Assembly (NCBI GenBank): GCA_012719225.1 | Contig: JAAYAT010000365.1 | Coordinates: 1-33,953, forward strand | DNA: 33,953 nt | Source: Verrucomicrobiaceae bacterium | Lineage (GTDB): Bacteria; Verrucomicrobiota; Verrucomicrobiia; Verrucomicrobiales; DEV007 | Direction of reading: 5' to 3' | Shown here: positions 9,007 to 17,041 of the stretch, piece after piece | Numbering within the stretch: the stretch's first letter is position 1 | How the letters are laid out: the number at the start of each line of letters is the position of its first letter | Made by a program: the position numbers and the translations under genes | The notes under the pieces: model-generated | The model's input: only the letters and a program-made list of their open reading frames with translations | The model's database searches: none | What the model was told of the DNA's origin: nothing

Positions 9007-9246
9007 ATGGCCAAGCGAGTAAAGACACACGTCAAAAAAGATGACCAGGTGGTCGTCATCACCGGCAACCACAAAGGAGACACGGGGCGCGTCCTGCAGG
9101 TGTTTCCCGAGAAGTCCCAGGTAATCGTGGAAGGTGTCCGCATGATGAAAAAACATGCCAAGCCGACCCAGGATCGCCCCGAAGGTGGCATCATTGAAAA
9201 AGAGGGTCCGATTCACATTTCGAACGTGAAGCTGGCCACCAAATAA
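9007..9246 (+). CDS. rplX: 50S ribosomal protein L24
   Basis: Assembly initiator protein that binds the 5' part of 23S rRNA. 79 aa, on the short side for bacteria (about 75-105), with the KOW motif [20 protein letters not shown] intact and a typical [18 protein letters not shown] ending. The distal beta-hairpin region seen in the E. coli protein appears trimmed. A partial ribosome binding site (AAAAAGGG) precedes the ATG. Confidence 0.97.
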   Translation: MAKRVKTHVKKDDQVVVITGNHKGDTGRVLQVFPEKSQVIVEGVRMMKKHAKPTQDRPEGGIIEKEGPIHISNVKLATK

Positions 9247-9272
9247 TCCAAAAGCAGTCAGGTATCAAGGTC

Positions 9273-9830
9273 ATGGAACCAGCTCTCAAGACAGTCTACA
9301 AACAGAAGGTCGCCACCTCTCTCAAGGAGAAGTTCGCCTACGACAACGTCCACCGTATCCCCTCGATCGAGAAGGTGGTGATCAACGTGGGCTTTGGCAA
9401 AGCCGAGGACCGCAAGGCCGCGGCCGAGGCGGTGATCGAAGATCTCGGCAAAATCACCGGGCAGCGCGCCGTTCCGACCAAGGCGAAGAACGCCATCTCG
9501 AACTTCAAGCTCCGCGCCGGTGACACCATCGGTGCCCGCGTCACGCTGCGAGGTTCCCGCATGTGGGAATTCCTCGACCGCTTCATCAATGTGGCGGCAC
9601 CCACGATTCGGGATTTCCGGGGTCTTTCCCCCAAGTCCTTCGACGGACGCGGCAACTACACCTGCGGCATCGCCGATCACACCATTTTCCCCGAGATCGA
9701 ACTCGACAAGGTGACCCGCACGATCGGTTTCGATCTGACCATCGTGACCACCGCCGAGACCGACAACGAGGGGCGTGAGCTCCTCACTCTCCTCGGGATT
9801 CCCTTCCGCAAATCCGGCTCGGCCGCCTAA
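9273..9830 (+). CDS. rplE: 50S ribosomal protein L5
   Basis: Central protuberance protein that binds 5S rRNA and forms bridge B1b with S13. 185 aa, normal length (about 179). Diagnostic segments are VHRIPSIEKVVINVGFGKA, GARVTLRGSRMWEFLDRFIN and FRGLSPKSFDGRGNYTCGI. 26 bp after rplX. The usual next gene is rpsN or rpsH; rpsN (S14) is absent here and rpsH follows directly. Confidence 0.98.
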   Translation: MEPALKTVYKQKVATSLKEKFAYDNVHRIPSIEKVVINVGFGKAEDRKAAAEAVIEDLGKITGQRAVPTKAKNAISNFKLRAGDTIGARVTLRGSRMWEFLDRFINVAAPTIRDFRGLSPKSFDGRGNYTCGIADHTIFPEIELDKVTRTIGFDLTIVTTAETDNEGRELLTLLGIPFRKSGSAA

Positions 9831-9869
9831 CGAACTCACTTTATTTTTCAAATTCAAACTACCGGAACC

Positions 9870-10268
9870 ATGGCAGTCGTCAGCGATCCCATCTCAGATT
9901 TCCTCACCCGCTTCAAGAACGCCACGATGGCGCAGAAAGAAGAGTTCTCCGCTCCCTATTCGAAAGTGAAGGAGGAGATCGCCCGCATTCTCAAGGAAGA
10001 AGGCTATCTCTGGTCCTACCAGAAAGTGGGCGAAGGCGTCCGCGCGGAGATTCAGGCCAAACCCCGTTACTCGGGCCACACCCCCGCGCTGAAAAATCTC
10101 AAGCGCGTCAGCCGTCCCGGTCTTCGCCGTTACGTCGGCTGTGAGGACATTCCCAAGGTCCTCGGTGGCATGGGGATCACCATCCTCTCCACCTCAAAAG
10201 GAATCATGGCCGGTCACACCGCCCGCAAACAGAACATCGGTGGCGAGCTCCTCGCACTCGTCTGGTAA
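9870..10268 (+). CDS. rpsH: 30S ribosomal protein S8
   Basis: Central-domain 16S rRNA-binding protein; in E. coli it is the translational repressor of the spc operon, not demonstrated here. 132 aa, normal. Conserved pieces are MAVVSDPISDFLTRFKNA, SRPGLRRYVGCEDIPKVLGG and the C-terminal GIMAGHTARKQNIGGELLA. The 39-bp upstream spacer is T-rich without a clear Shine-Dalgarno. Confidence 0.98.
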   Translation: MAVVSDPISDFLTRFKNATMAQKEEFSAPYSKVKEEIARILKEEGYLWSYQKVGEGVRAEIQAKPRYSGHTPALKNLKRVSRPGLRRYVGCEDIPKVLGGMGITILSTSKGIMAGHTARKQNIGGELLALVW

Positions 10269-10309
10269 ACAGCGCCGAATCATTCCGGAAACTCAAGTAT
10301 CGTACAGTC

Positions 10310-10852
10310 ATGTCGCGGATAGGTAGAAAGCAAATCACTCTCCCCGAGAAGGTGGAGATCAAGGTTCAGGACGGAAGCAATCTTCTCGTGGAAGGTCCCA
10401 AAGGTTCGCTCCAGTGGGCGCTCCCGAGCGGTCTTGCCATCGAGCAGGAGGACGGCACCGTGGTGGTCACCCGCAGTTCCGAGGAGCGCACCGTTCGGGC
10501 GATGCACGGGACCGCCCGCAGTCTCATCGCGAACATGGTCGAAGGGGTCGTCAACGGCTTCACCCGCCACCTGGAGATCATCGGAGTGGGTTTCCGGGCC
10601 GCTGTCAAAGGCAGCGATCTGGATCTCAGCCTCGGGTTTTCGCATCCCGTCCTCCATCCCATTCCGGCCGGTTTGACCGTCACGGTCGAGGGGAACACCA
10701 ATATCAAGATCGAAGGAATCGACAAGCAGCTCGTCGGCCAGTTCGCCGCCGATGTCCGCTCCTACTATCCGCCCGAGCCGTACAAGGGCAAAGGCGTTCG
10801 CTACAAGGGCGAACAAGTCCGTCGCAAACAGGGCAAGAGCGTGAAACGCTAA
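10310..10852 (+). CDS. rplF: 50S ribosomal protein L6
   Basis: Two-domain protein near the sarcin-ricin loop and the elongation-factor site. 180 aa, normal. MSRIGRKQITLPEKVEI at the start and PEPYKGKGVRYKGEQVRRKQ at the end are diagnostic, and the duplicated alpha/beta domain pattern is evident. Followed 27 bp later by rplR in canonical order. No Shine-Dalgarno before the ATG (AAGTATCGTACAGTC). Confidence 0.98.
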   Translation: MSRIGRKQITLPEKVEIKVQDGSNLLVEGPKGSLQWALPSGLAIEQEDGTVVVTRSSEERTVRAMHGTARSLIANMVEGVVNGFTRHLEIIGVGFRAAVKGSDLDLSLGFSHPVLHPIPAGLTVTVEGNTNIKIEGIDKQLVGQFAADVRSYYPPEPYKGKGVRYKGEQVRRKQGKSVKR

Positions 10853-10879
10853 TCGTACATTTCAGAGGAGAACCAACAC

Positions 10880-11236
10880 ATGAGTCTTTACATTCGCAAA
10901 CAGGCCCGCGCCAAAGTCCGCGGCCGCATTCGGAAGAAAATTTCCGGTACCGCCGAGCGTCCCCGCCTCGCGATCCACTTCTCAAACCAGAACGTCTACG
11001 CCCAGCTCATCGACGATGTCGCTGGTCGCACTCTCGCCGCCGCCTCGACTCTCGACAAGGGCCTCGCGAGCAAGGGGACAAACAAGGAGTCCGCCGCCAA
11101 AGTGGGCGAAGCGGTCGCGAAAAAGGCCCGGAGTGCCAATATCGAGACCGTGGTCTTCGACCGGGGCGGTTTCCAGTTCCACGGAAAGGTCAAAGCCCTT
11201 GCCGATGCCGCCCGGGAAGCCGGTCTGAAATTCTAA
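10880..11236 (+). CDS. rplR: 50S ribosomal protein L18
   Basis: 5S rRNA-binding protein of the central protuberance. 118 aa, normal. The basic N-terminus [20 protein letters not shown], the core [20 protein letters not shown] and the end [20 protein letters not shown] are typical. It has one of the strongest ribosome binding sites of the cluster (AGAGGAGA). Confidence 0.98.
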   Translation: MSLYIRKQARAKVRGRIRKKISGTAERPRLAIHFSNQNVYAQLIDDVAGRTLAAASTLDKGLASKGTNKESAAKVGEAVAKKARSANIETVVFDRGGFQFHGKVKALADAAREAGLKF

Positions 11237-11246
11237 TTTGATTGTA

Positions 11247-11999
11247 ATGAGCGACGATACCGTTAACGAAAATACGCCCGAAGAGGAAGTCACCAAAGAG
11301 GTGACAGCCGCGACCGAAGCCACCGGGGAAGTGGAAACCCCCGCTGCGGCGGAAACCGGGGCCGCCGCGACGGCGGAGGAATCCGCTCCCGCTCCTGCGA
11401 CCGCCGCGGAGGGCGAGGCACCCGCCGCCGAAGAGGGGACTGAACCCCGTTTCGACAAACTCAAGAAGGCCGAGGAAATCCTGCGCTCCAACGCCCCGCC
11501 GTCGGCGCGGGAGGAATTGGAGAACTCCTTCGAGAAGGTGGTTCACATCAATCGTTGCGCCAAGGTCGTCAAAGGCGGACGTCGTTTCAGCTTCAGCGCC
11601 CTCGTCGTCAGTGGTGACCGCGAAGGCAAGGTGGGTTTCGGATTCGGCAAGGCCCAGGAGGTCGCCGAGTGCATCAAGAAAGCCAGCGAAGCCTCCAAGA
11701 AATTCATGGTGGCCGTCAACATCACCAGCAACACCATCCCGCATCCGGTGATCGGTGAGCACGGTGGTGGCCGCGTCATGCTCCTTCCCGCCTCGCCGGG
11801 GACAGGACTCATCGCCGGAGGCGGCGTCCGCGCCGTCGTCGAAGCCGCCGGGGTCAAGGATGTCCTCGCCAAGTCGATGGGATCGAACAACCAGGCGAAC
11901 GTCGTCAAGGCCACGATCAACGCGCTGGAACAACTGCGCTCCAAGGAGCAAATCTACGCTATCCGCGGGAAGCGGGTGGCGGAAAAAAGAGCCCTGTAA
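11247..11999 (+). CDS. rpsE: 30S ribosomal protein S5 with acidic N-terminal extension
   Basis: Small-subunit body protein acting in decoding fidelity. The ATG at 11247 (the track uses a TTG nine bases earlier) gives 250 aa, about 85 more than usual. The S5 core starts near residue 90 (FEKVVHINRCAKVVKGGRRF) and continues with GDREGKVGFGFGKAQEV, GRVMLLPASPGTGLIAGGGV and VVEAAGVKDVLAKSMGSNN. Residues 1 to about 72 are almost wholly Ala, Glu, Thr and Pro, hence acidic and probably disordered; residues 73-90 look helical. No in-frame start near the core with a Shine-Dalgarno was noticed, so the extension is probably translated. rpmD does not follow. Confidence 0.96.
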   Translation: MSDDTVNENTPEEEVTKEVTAATEATGEVETPAAAETGAAATAEESAPAPATAAEGEAPAAEEGTEPRFDKLKKAEEILRSNAPPSAREELENSFEKVVHINRCAKVVKGGRRFSFSALVVSGDREGKVGFGFGKAQEVAECIKKASEASKKFMVAVNITSNTIPHPVIGEHGGGRVMLLPASPGTGLIAGGGVRAVVEAAGVKDVLAKSMGSNNQANVVKATINALEQLRSKEQIYAIRGKRVAEKRAL

Positions 12000-12023
12000 T
12001 TTTTCTGATTGGAGATACGATTC

Positions 12024-12470
12024 ATGAGACTGCACGATTTAAAACCCGCTCCCGGATCCAAACACCGCCGCCGCCGCATCGGTCGCGGGGAGAGTTCCGG
12101 ACTCGGTAAAACCAGCGGCAAGGGGCACAAGGGACAAAAGGCCCGCTCCGGTGCCTCGATCCGCCCCGGCTTCGAGGGCGGTCAGATGCCCCTGGCCCGC
12201 CGCCTTCCGAAAAAAGGCTTCAACAACGCCCAATTCAAAACCCGCTACGCCATCGTCAATCTCGCCGATCTGGAGCGCAAGTTCGCCGATGGGGACGAGG
12301 TCAACGAACAGACCCTCCGCAACGCCGGTCTGGTCAAGGGAACTTTTGACGGAGTGAAAGTGCTCGGCAACGGCGAGCTTGGCAAGAAGCTGACGGTTGC
12401 GGTCGAAAAGGTCTCGGCCACCGCGAAGGAAAAGATCGAAAAAGCGGGTGGTTCTGTCGCGGAGGCCTGA
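12024..12470 (+). CDS. rplO: 50S ribosomal protein L15
   Basis: Late-assembly large-subunit protein. The ATG at 12024, preceded by TGGAGA, gives 148 aa beginning [20 protein letters not shown]; the track's TTG start adds five unlikely residues. The Gly-rich N-terminus ([19 protein letters not shown]) is typical. It directly follows rpsE with a 24-bp gap, so there is no room for rpmD (L30), which usually lies between them. Confidence 0.97.
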   Translation: MRLHDLKPAPGSKHRRRRIGRGESSGLGKTSGKGHKGQKARSGASIRPGFEGGQMPLARRLPKKGFNNAQFKTRYAIVNLADLERKFADGDEVNEQTLRNAGLVKGTFDGVKVLGNGELGKKLTVAVEKVSATAKEKIEKAGGSVAEA

Positions 12471-12566
12471 TCCGCTCCGCCGGACAACCCTCTTTGCCGA
12501 CCGGTTCAACCCTGTTGAATCCTCGCCTCCCTCTTTCCCTTCTGAGTCCATCCCCCGTTTTCTTCA

Positions 12567-14075
12567 ATGATCTCCGCTTTTGCCAACACCTTCAAAATCC
12601 CGGAACTTCGTTCGAGGATTCTTTTCACCCTGCTCATCATCGTCATCATCCGCCTCGGTGCGGTCATCACCCTCCCCGGGGTGGATGCGAGCGTGCTGCA
12701 GGACTGGTATGGGCAGGTCGAGGAGCAGTCGGGCGATAGCCGTGGCCTCACCGCGGTGCTGGCGTTGATGAACGTGTTCAGCGGCGGCGGTCTCCAGAAC
12801 TCGGCGCTGTTCGCTTTGGGCATCATGCCCTACATCAGCGCCGCGATCATGATGCAGTTGCTCACGGCGGTGGTTCCCACGCTCGGCAAACTGTCTCGGG
12901 AAGAAGGGGGCAGACAAAAGATCAGCCTCTACACCAGGGTTCTCACCATCGCGCTCTGTGTGTTCCAGGGGTGGATGCTGGCCAAATCTCTCGTGACACC
13001 CGAGGCCAACCCTTTCCTGCGCGATATCGCGAGCAGTTCGACGCGTGAACTGGTGCCCGACGCGGGGGTTTTCTTCATCGTCAATTCGGTCATCATCATC
13101 ACCGGGGGCACTATGTTCCTGACGTGGATGGGCGATCAGATCACCGAGCGGGGGATTGGCAACGGGGTTTCCATCATCATTACGGTGAACATCATTTTTG
13201 CTCTCCCGGGAGCGCTGTTCCAGGTCTACAACACCTATGTGGCGAGTGCCGGGGACAATCTCCTGCGTCCCTTCCAACTCGTCGCCCTGATCGCCTTCCT
13301 CTTTTTCGTGGTGGCGGCGGTCATCGCGATCACCCAGGCGAACCGTCGCGTTCCGATCAACTACGCCAAACAGGTTCGCGGGGGCAAGATGTACGGCGGG
13401 CAGTCCCAGCACATGCCGCTGAAGGTGAACTACGCCGGGGTCATGCCCATCATTTTCGCGCAGGCCATCCTGATGTTCCCCTCGCAGATTATCGGCTGGG
13501 CTTTCCCCAACGAAGTCTGGGCGCAGAATCTCTCGATCACCCTCGGGGGCGGCGGAAACGGTCTGGTCTTTTACGCCCTCACCGGTCTGATGATTTTCTT
13601 CTTCAGTTATTTCTGGGTGGCGACGATGTTCCAGCCGAATCAGATCGCGGATGATCTCAAGAAAAACGGCGGCTACATCCCCGGCGTCCGCCCCGGAAAG
13701 CCCACCGCCGAGTTTCTCGACCGCACGATGAGCCGCCTCACCTTCGCCGGGGCGATTTTCCTCACGATTGTGGCGATCCTCCCACCCATCCTCACCGCGT
13801 TGATGGGAGTGCCGCCGCTCGCGTCGCAATTTTTCGGGGGCACCGGTCTCCTCATCATGGTCGGGGTGCTCCTCGATGTGATGCGCCAGGTCGAGACGCA
13901 CCTGATCCAGCGCCACTACGATGGCTTCCTCCGCAAAGGCAAGATGCGGGGACGCTACGAGCGGCCCGGTATCAAGGGGGCTCCCGCCAGTGGCAACCAG
14001 ATTCTCTGGCTCCTCGTGATCGCCGCGATTCTCATCATCGGCGGTATCGTTTACTACGAGGTGGCAAAGCTATAG
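12567..14075 (+). CDS. secY: Protein translocase subunit SecY
   Basis: Central pore of the SecYEG translocon in the inner membrane, exporting unfolded proteins with SecA and inserting membrane proteins from the ribosome. 502 aa with about ten hydrophobic segments, somewhat longer than the 430-450 aa of many bacteria. Family marks include FSGGGLQNSALFALGIMPYI, QRVPINYAKQ-like RRVPINYAKQVRGGKMYGG, and the late NGGYIPGVRPGKPTAEFLDR, the cytosolic loop that contacts the ribosome or SecA. The 96-bp gap after rplO holds a small hairpin (TTCAAC-CCT-GTTGAA, 12505-12519) without a T-run. No Shine-Dalgarno before the ATG. Confidence 0.98.
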   Translation: MISAFANTFKIPELRSRILFTLLIIVIIRLGAVITLPGVDASVLQDWYGQVEEQSGDSRGLTAVLALMNVFSGGGLQNSALFALGIMPYISAAIMMQLLTAVVPTLGKLSREEGGRQKISLYTRVLTIALCVFQGWMLAKSLVTPEANPFLRDIASSSTRELVPDAGVFFIVNSVIIITGGTMFLTWMGDQITERGIGNGVSIIITVNIIFALPGALFQVYNTYVASAGDNLLRPFQLVALIAFLFFVVAAVIAITQANRRVPINYAKQVRGGKMYGGQSQHMPLKVNYAGVMPIIFAQAILMFPSQIIGWAFPNEVWAQNLSITLGGGGNGLVFYALTGLMIFFFSYFWVATMFQPNQIADDLKKNGGYIPGVRPGKPTAEFLDRTMSRLTFAGAIFLTIVAILPPILTALMGVPPLASQFFGGTGLLIMVGVLLDVMRQVETHLIQRHYDGFLRKGKMRGRYERPGIKGAPASGNQILWLLVIAAILIIGGIVYYEVAKL

Positions 14076-14092
14076 TCGTCGTCGCTTTTGCC

Positions 14093-14908
14093 ATGGCCAA
14101 GAGGAAGTCCAGAATCCAGCTCCGTTCCGGGAGCGAACTCGACGGGTTGCGCGAGGCCGGAGCCAAAGCGGCGGAAGTCCTCCAACTTTCCGCCGAACTG
14201 GCCAAGGCCGGGACCACCACCGGGGAGATCGATCTCGCGGCCCGCGATTTCATGGCGGACCGCTCCTGCGTCAGCGCCTTTCTCGGCTACAAGGGATTCC
14301 CCGGTCAGATCTGCATTTCAGTCAACGAGGAAGTGGTCCACGGCATCGGCGGTTCCCGCGTGCTCGAGGAGGGCGATGTCGTCAAAATCGATGTGGGCAT
14401 CCGCACGGAAAGCGGTTGGATCGGGGACAATGCGAAGAGCGTTCCCGTGGGTGCGATCCCAGCGGACGCGACCCGACTGCTCGCGACCTCCGAAGAGTCG
14501 CTCCACCTCGCGATCAATCAGGCGAGAGAAGGGGAACTGCTCTCCTCGGTTTGCGGAGCGGTCGAGGCGCATGTCGGCACATTCGGCTACACCGTGGTGA
14601 AGCAGTTCGTCGGACACGGGGTCGGACGCAAACTGCACGAGGAACCCCAGGTCCCGAACTACTGGGATCCCGCGGAGATGAAGGCCCGCCATTTTAAAAA
14701 TCCGCGGCTCCAGGCCGGCATGGTCCTGGCGATCGAGCCGATGGTGAACGCCGGAACGGAGGATGTCCTCATTCTGGAGGACGGCTGGACCGTGATCACC
14801 GCGGATCGCGCCCTCTCCGCCCACTTCGAACACATGATCGTAATCACCACGGATGAGCCGGAGATCCTCACCCCGCGGGCAAGAAGCTATGCTCCGGCAG
14901 AGATTTGA
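14093..14908 (+). CDS. map: Type I methionine aminopeptidase
   Basis: Removes the initiator Met from nascent proteins in the cytosol. 271 aa, normal. The five metal ligands are present: Asp in VVKIDVGI, Asp in WIGDNAKSV, His in FVGHGVGRKLHEEPQ, Glu in LAIEPMVNAG and Glu in SAHFEHMIVI. It follows secY by 17 bp, as in many bacteria (where adk may intervene). An infA gene commonly follows map; here the next 198 bp contain none before rpmJ. Confidence 0.97.
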   Translation: MAKRKSRIQLRSGSELDGLREAGAKAAEVLQLSAELAKAGTTTGEIDLAARDFMADRSCVSAFLGYKGFPGQICISVNEEVVHGIGGSRVLEEGDVVKIDVGIRTESGWIGDNAKSVPVGAIPADATRLLATSEESLHLAINQAREGELLSSVCGAVEAHVGTFGYTVVKQFVGHGVGRKLHEEPQVPNYWDPAEMKARHFKNPRLQAGMVLAIEPMVNAGTEDVLILEDGWTVITADRALSAHFEHMIVITTDEPEILTPRARSYAPAEI

Positions 14909-15106
14909 GCCCGTCTGGTTTTCTCACGGCAGGATCATAAAAACTTTTCAAAAATCCCGAGATTCGGACAAAACACTGGTTGCGAGACTGAAAATCTGTA
15001 GTACACATTCCATCCCCGCGCCCGAAATCCTTCGGGGGTCACGTTTTTGAGGAGTCCGGGCGAAATTCCCTCCTCGATCCACGACCAGCGCATTCCCCTT
15101 TTTTCC
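14909..15106 (+). other. 198-bp spacer between map and rpmJ, with a small hairpin
   Basis: No convincing gene is seen on either strand; infA, often found here, is absent. It contains a 6-bp hairpin (CCCGAA-ATCC-TTCGGG, 15021-15036) followed after a few bases by CGTTTTT, which could be a weak terminator or an attenuator-like leader. It is the largest gap inside the ribosomal cluster and so the likeliest place for an internal promoter for rpmJ-rpsM-rpsK-rpsD, but no good -35/-10 pair stands out. Confidence 0.4.
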
Positions 15107-15220
15107 ATGAAAGTCAGGCCATCAGTAAAACGTCTTTGCAGTGATTGTCGCATCATCAAGCGGCAGGGTGTTCTCCGTGTCATTTGCACGAATCCCCGTC
15201 ACAAACAGCGTCAGGGCTAA
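15107..15220 (+). CDS. rpmJ: 50S ribosomal protein L36
   Basis: Smallest ribosomal protein, a zinc ribbon that stabilises 23S rRNA. 37 aa, too short for the ORF track. Translation from ATG 15107 gives [18 protein letters not shown] and ends in RHKQRQG. The zinc ligands of the zinc-binding type are intact: Cys11-x2-Cys14, Cys27, and His32. It lies 24 bp before rpsM, the usual arrangement. No Shine-Dalgarno is visible. The minus-strand ORF 14935-15189 overlaps it and is rejected. Confidence 0.96.
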   Translation: MKVRPSVKRLCSDCRIIKRQGVLRVICTNPRHKQRQG

Positions 15221-15244
15221 TCTTTTTCCAAGTCTACTTACATT

Positions 15245-15616
15245 ATGGCACGCCTACTCGGAGTCGAAATCCCCAACGAGAAACGCATCGAAGCGTCTCT
15301 CCCCTACATCTTTGGCATCGGTCCGGCCACGGCCGGTAAAATCCTTGAGGAAGCGGGCGTCGACCCGAACATTCGCACCGGCGAACTCTCGGACGAGCAG
15401 ATGAGCCGCATCGTCAACGCCATCACCGGTGGCGGCGTGATGATCGAGGGGGACCTCCGCCGCGATCTGCAAGGACACCTCAAGCGACTCACTTCCATCA
15501 ACTGCTACCGCGGATTCCGCCATCGTCGGAACCTCCCGGTGCGCGGTCAGCGGACCTCCACCAACGCTAGAACACGCAAGGGTCGCCGCAAGACGGTCGG
15601 TGTGGTCCGCAAGTAA
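15245..15616 (+). CDS. rpsM: 30S ribosomal protein S13
   Basis: Head protein that contacts P-site tRNA and L5. 123 aa, normal. MARLLGVEIPNEKRIEASL, the helix-two-turn-helix YIFGIGPATAGKILEEAG and the basic tail RGQRTSTNARTRKGRR are typical. Starts the S13-S11-S4 group. In E. coli this leader is bound by S4; no matching structure was identified here. Confidence 0.98.
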   Translation: MARLLGVEIPNEKRIEASLPYIFGIGPATAGKILEEAGVDPNIRTGELSDEQMSRIVNAITGGGVMIEGDLRRDLQGHLKRLTSINCYRGFRHRRNLPVRGQRTSTNARTRKGRRKTVGVVRK

Positions 15617-15639
15617 TATTTTAGAAGGCACAAACTACG

Positions 15640-16233
15640 ATGGCTGAAGAAGAGAACAATCAGGAAGTGGCCGCAGCGGCGGCGGATGCCGCGGATACCG
15701 TCAGCGCGACGGGTGGCGCGGATGTGGCGGAGGCTGCGGAGACGGCCCCGGCGAAGGCGGAAACGCCCGCACCGGAAGCGCGCAAGGAGAAAGAGCGCCC
15801 CCGCACCGCCGAGGACATTTTCCTGGAAATGGAAGGTGCCGAGGGCGCGGAAAAGCCGAAGATTCTCAAAGCCAAAGGCAGCAAGAACGTGCATTCCGGC
15901 GTGGTTCATGTCGCCGCGACTTTCAACAACACCATCGTCTCGGTCTCGGACCAGAATGGCAATGTCATCGGCTGGTCGAGTTCCGGCAAGATGGGCTTCC
16001 GTGGTTCCCGCAAAAGCACCGCCTACGCGGCCCAGCTCGTCGCGCAGGATGCCTGCCGTCAAGCGATGTCACACGGTCTCAAGCAGGCGGAAGTGCGAGT
16101 CAAAGGTCCGGGCGCGGGTCGGGAGTCCGCTGTGCGCGCGGTTCAGGGCCTGGGAATTGATGTTCTCAAAATTTGTGATGTCACCCCGGTGCCCCACAAC
16201 GGTTGCCGCCCCAAGAAAGCCCGTCGGGTCTAA
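15640..16233 (+). CDS. rpsK: 30S ribosomal protein S11 with acidic N-terminal extension
   Basis: Platform protein of the small subunit, next to the mRNA exit and Shine-Dalgarno helix. 197 aa, against about 129 normally. The S11 core begins near residue 80 ([20 protein letters not shown]) and ends with the typical [19 protein letters not shown]. The first 75 residues are rich in Ala, Glu and Pro, with a charged helix at [16 protein letters not shown]. The start is supported by AGAAGG before the ATG. The extension resembles that on S5 in composition. Confidence 0.96.
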   Translation: MAEEENNQEVAAAAADAADTVSATGGADVAEAAETAPAKAETPAPEARKEKERPRTAEDIFLEMEGAEGAEKPKILKAKGSKNVHSGVVHVAATFNNTIVSVSDQNGNVIGWSSSGKMGFRGSRKSTAYAAQLVAQDACRQAMSHGLKQAEVRVKGPGAGRESAVRAVQGLGIDVLKICDVTPVPHNGCRPKKARRV

Positions 16234-16274
16234 GGGCTCGCCCACCGATTATTACCCCTTTTTTATACTGAGCC

Positions 16275-16886
16275 ATGGCTAGAGACACAGGTCCTACAGA
16301 TAGAATCAGCCGCCGCTTCGGAGTGGCGCTTTTCGGTCCCTCCAAAGCGCTGGAGCGCCGCCCGTATCCTCCGGGACAACACGGTGCCCGCGGCGCCCGC
16401 CGCAAGAAGAGCGACTACTCCGTCGCCCTTGGCGAAAAACAGAAGCTCCGTTTCCAGTATGGCGTCATGGAGAAGCAGTTCCGCCGCTACTTCGCAGAAG
16501 CGCAGCGCGTTCGCGGGATCACCGGTGATCATCTCGTGCAGCTCCTCGAGACTCGCCTCGACAACGTGTGTTATCGTCTCGGACTTGGCGTGACCCGCCG
16601 CGGTGCCCGTCAGCTCGTCGGTCACGGTCACATTCTCGTGAACGGTCGTCGTGTCGACGTCCCTTCTTTCCGGGTCCGCCCCGGAGATGTCATCTCGGTC
16701 CACGAGAACACCCGCTCGGTGCAGTTGGCCAACCGTGCCATCGACCAGACTTCCGCCCGTCCGGTGATGGATTGGCTTTCCTTCGACAAGGACAAGTTGA
16801 CGGGAGTTCTCAATCGCGTTCCCGAAGCGGAAGAGATCGATACGATGGTGAACGTCAGCCTCGTGGTGGAACTTTACTCCCGCTAA
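16275..16886 (+). CDS. rpsD: 30S ribosomal protein S4
   Basis: Primary 16S rRNA-binding protein and assembly initiator. 203 aa, normal. The N-terminus (MARDTGPTDRISRRFG) lacks the four-cysteine zinc site, so it is the zinc-free type. YPPGQHGARGARRKKSDY and the S4 RNA-binding domain (LETRLDNVCYRLGLGVTRRG, then VGHGHILVNGRRVDVPS) are intact. The cluster ends here at a terminator; rpoA and rplQ, which often follow, are not in the window. Confidence 0.98.
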   Translation: MARDTGPTDRISRRFGVALFGPSKALERRPYPPGQHGARGARRKKSDYSVALGEKQKLRFQYGVMEKQFRRYFAEAQRVRGITGDHLVQLLETRLDNVCYRLGLGVTRRGARQLVGHGHILVNGRRVDVPSFRVRPGDVISVHENTRSVQLANRAIDQTSARPVMDWLSFDKDKLTGVLNRVPEAEEIDTMVNVSLVVELYSR

Positions 16887-16906
16887 TTTTTCTCGTCTCC
16901 CTTTGC

Positions 16907-16955
16907 AAATGTGGCTTTCGGCGTTCTCAGGATCTCCGGAAGTCACATTTTTGCT
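16907..16955 (+). terminator. Intrinsic terminator after rpsD
   Basis: A 13-bp stem (AAATGTGGCTTTC with GGAAGTCACATTT, two G-T wobbles) is followed by TTGCTTTT. It lies 20 bp after the rpsD stop and before an unrelated gene, so it probably ends the ribosomal transcript. The A-rich 5' arm would also give some T-rich end on the other strand. Confidence 0.75.
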
Positions 16956-17041
16956 TTTGGGAGAAATCGCTTTCAGTCGCTCAGGACAGTGACTATCTTC
17001 ATCCCCTTTCTATCCGGAAATCCGAGTCAACATCGCAGTCC

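Noticed and set aside
12505-12519. Hairpin before secY as a terminator
   Set aside because: Only 6 bp, a 3-nt loop and no T-run; secY is likely read from the same transcript.
12564-13916. 450-aa minus-strand ORF opposite secY
   Set aside because: The hydrophobic SecY codons give a charged antisense frame; no domain is seen.
15021-15045. Hairpin before rpmJ as a full terminator
   Set aside because: The stem is only 6 bp and the T-run is several bases away, so termination is doubtful; kept only as part of the spacer description.
14935-15189. 84-aa minus-strand ORF over the map-rpmJ gap
   Set aside because: It overlaps rpmJ, has no familiar motif and no ribosome binding site. Some protein-like stretches caught the eye but are not enough.
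16568-17041. N-terminal part of the 426-aa ORF before the HtrA-like gene
   Set aside because: It runs through rpsD out of frame and across its terminator. The true start is the ATG at 17042, which opens with a signal peptide.
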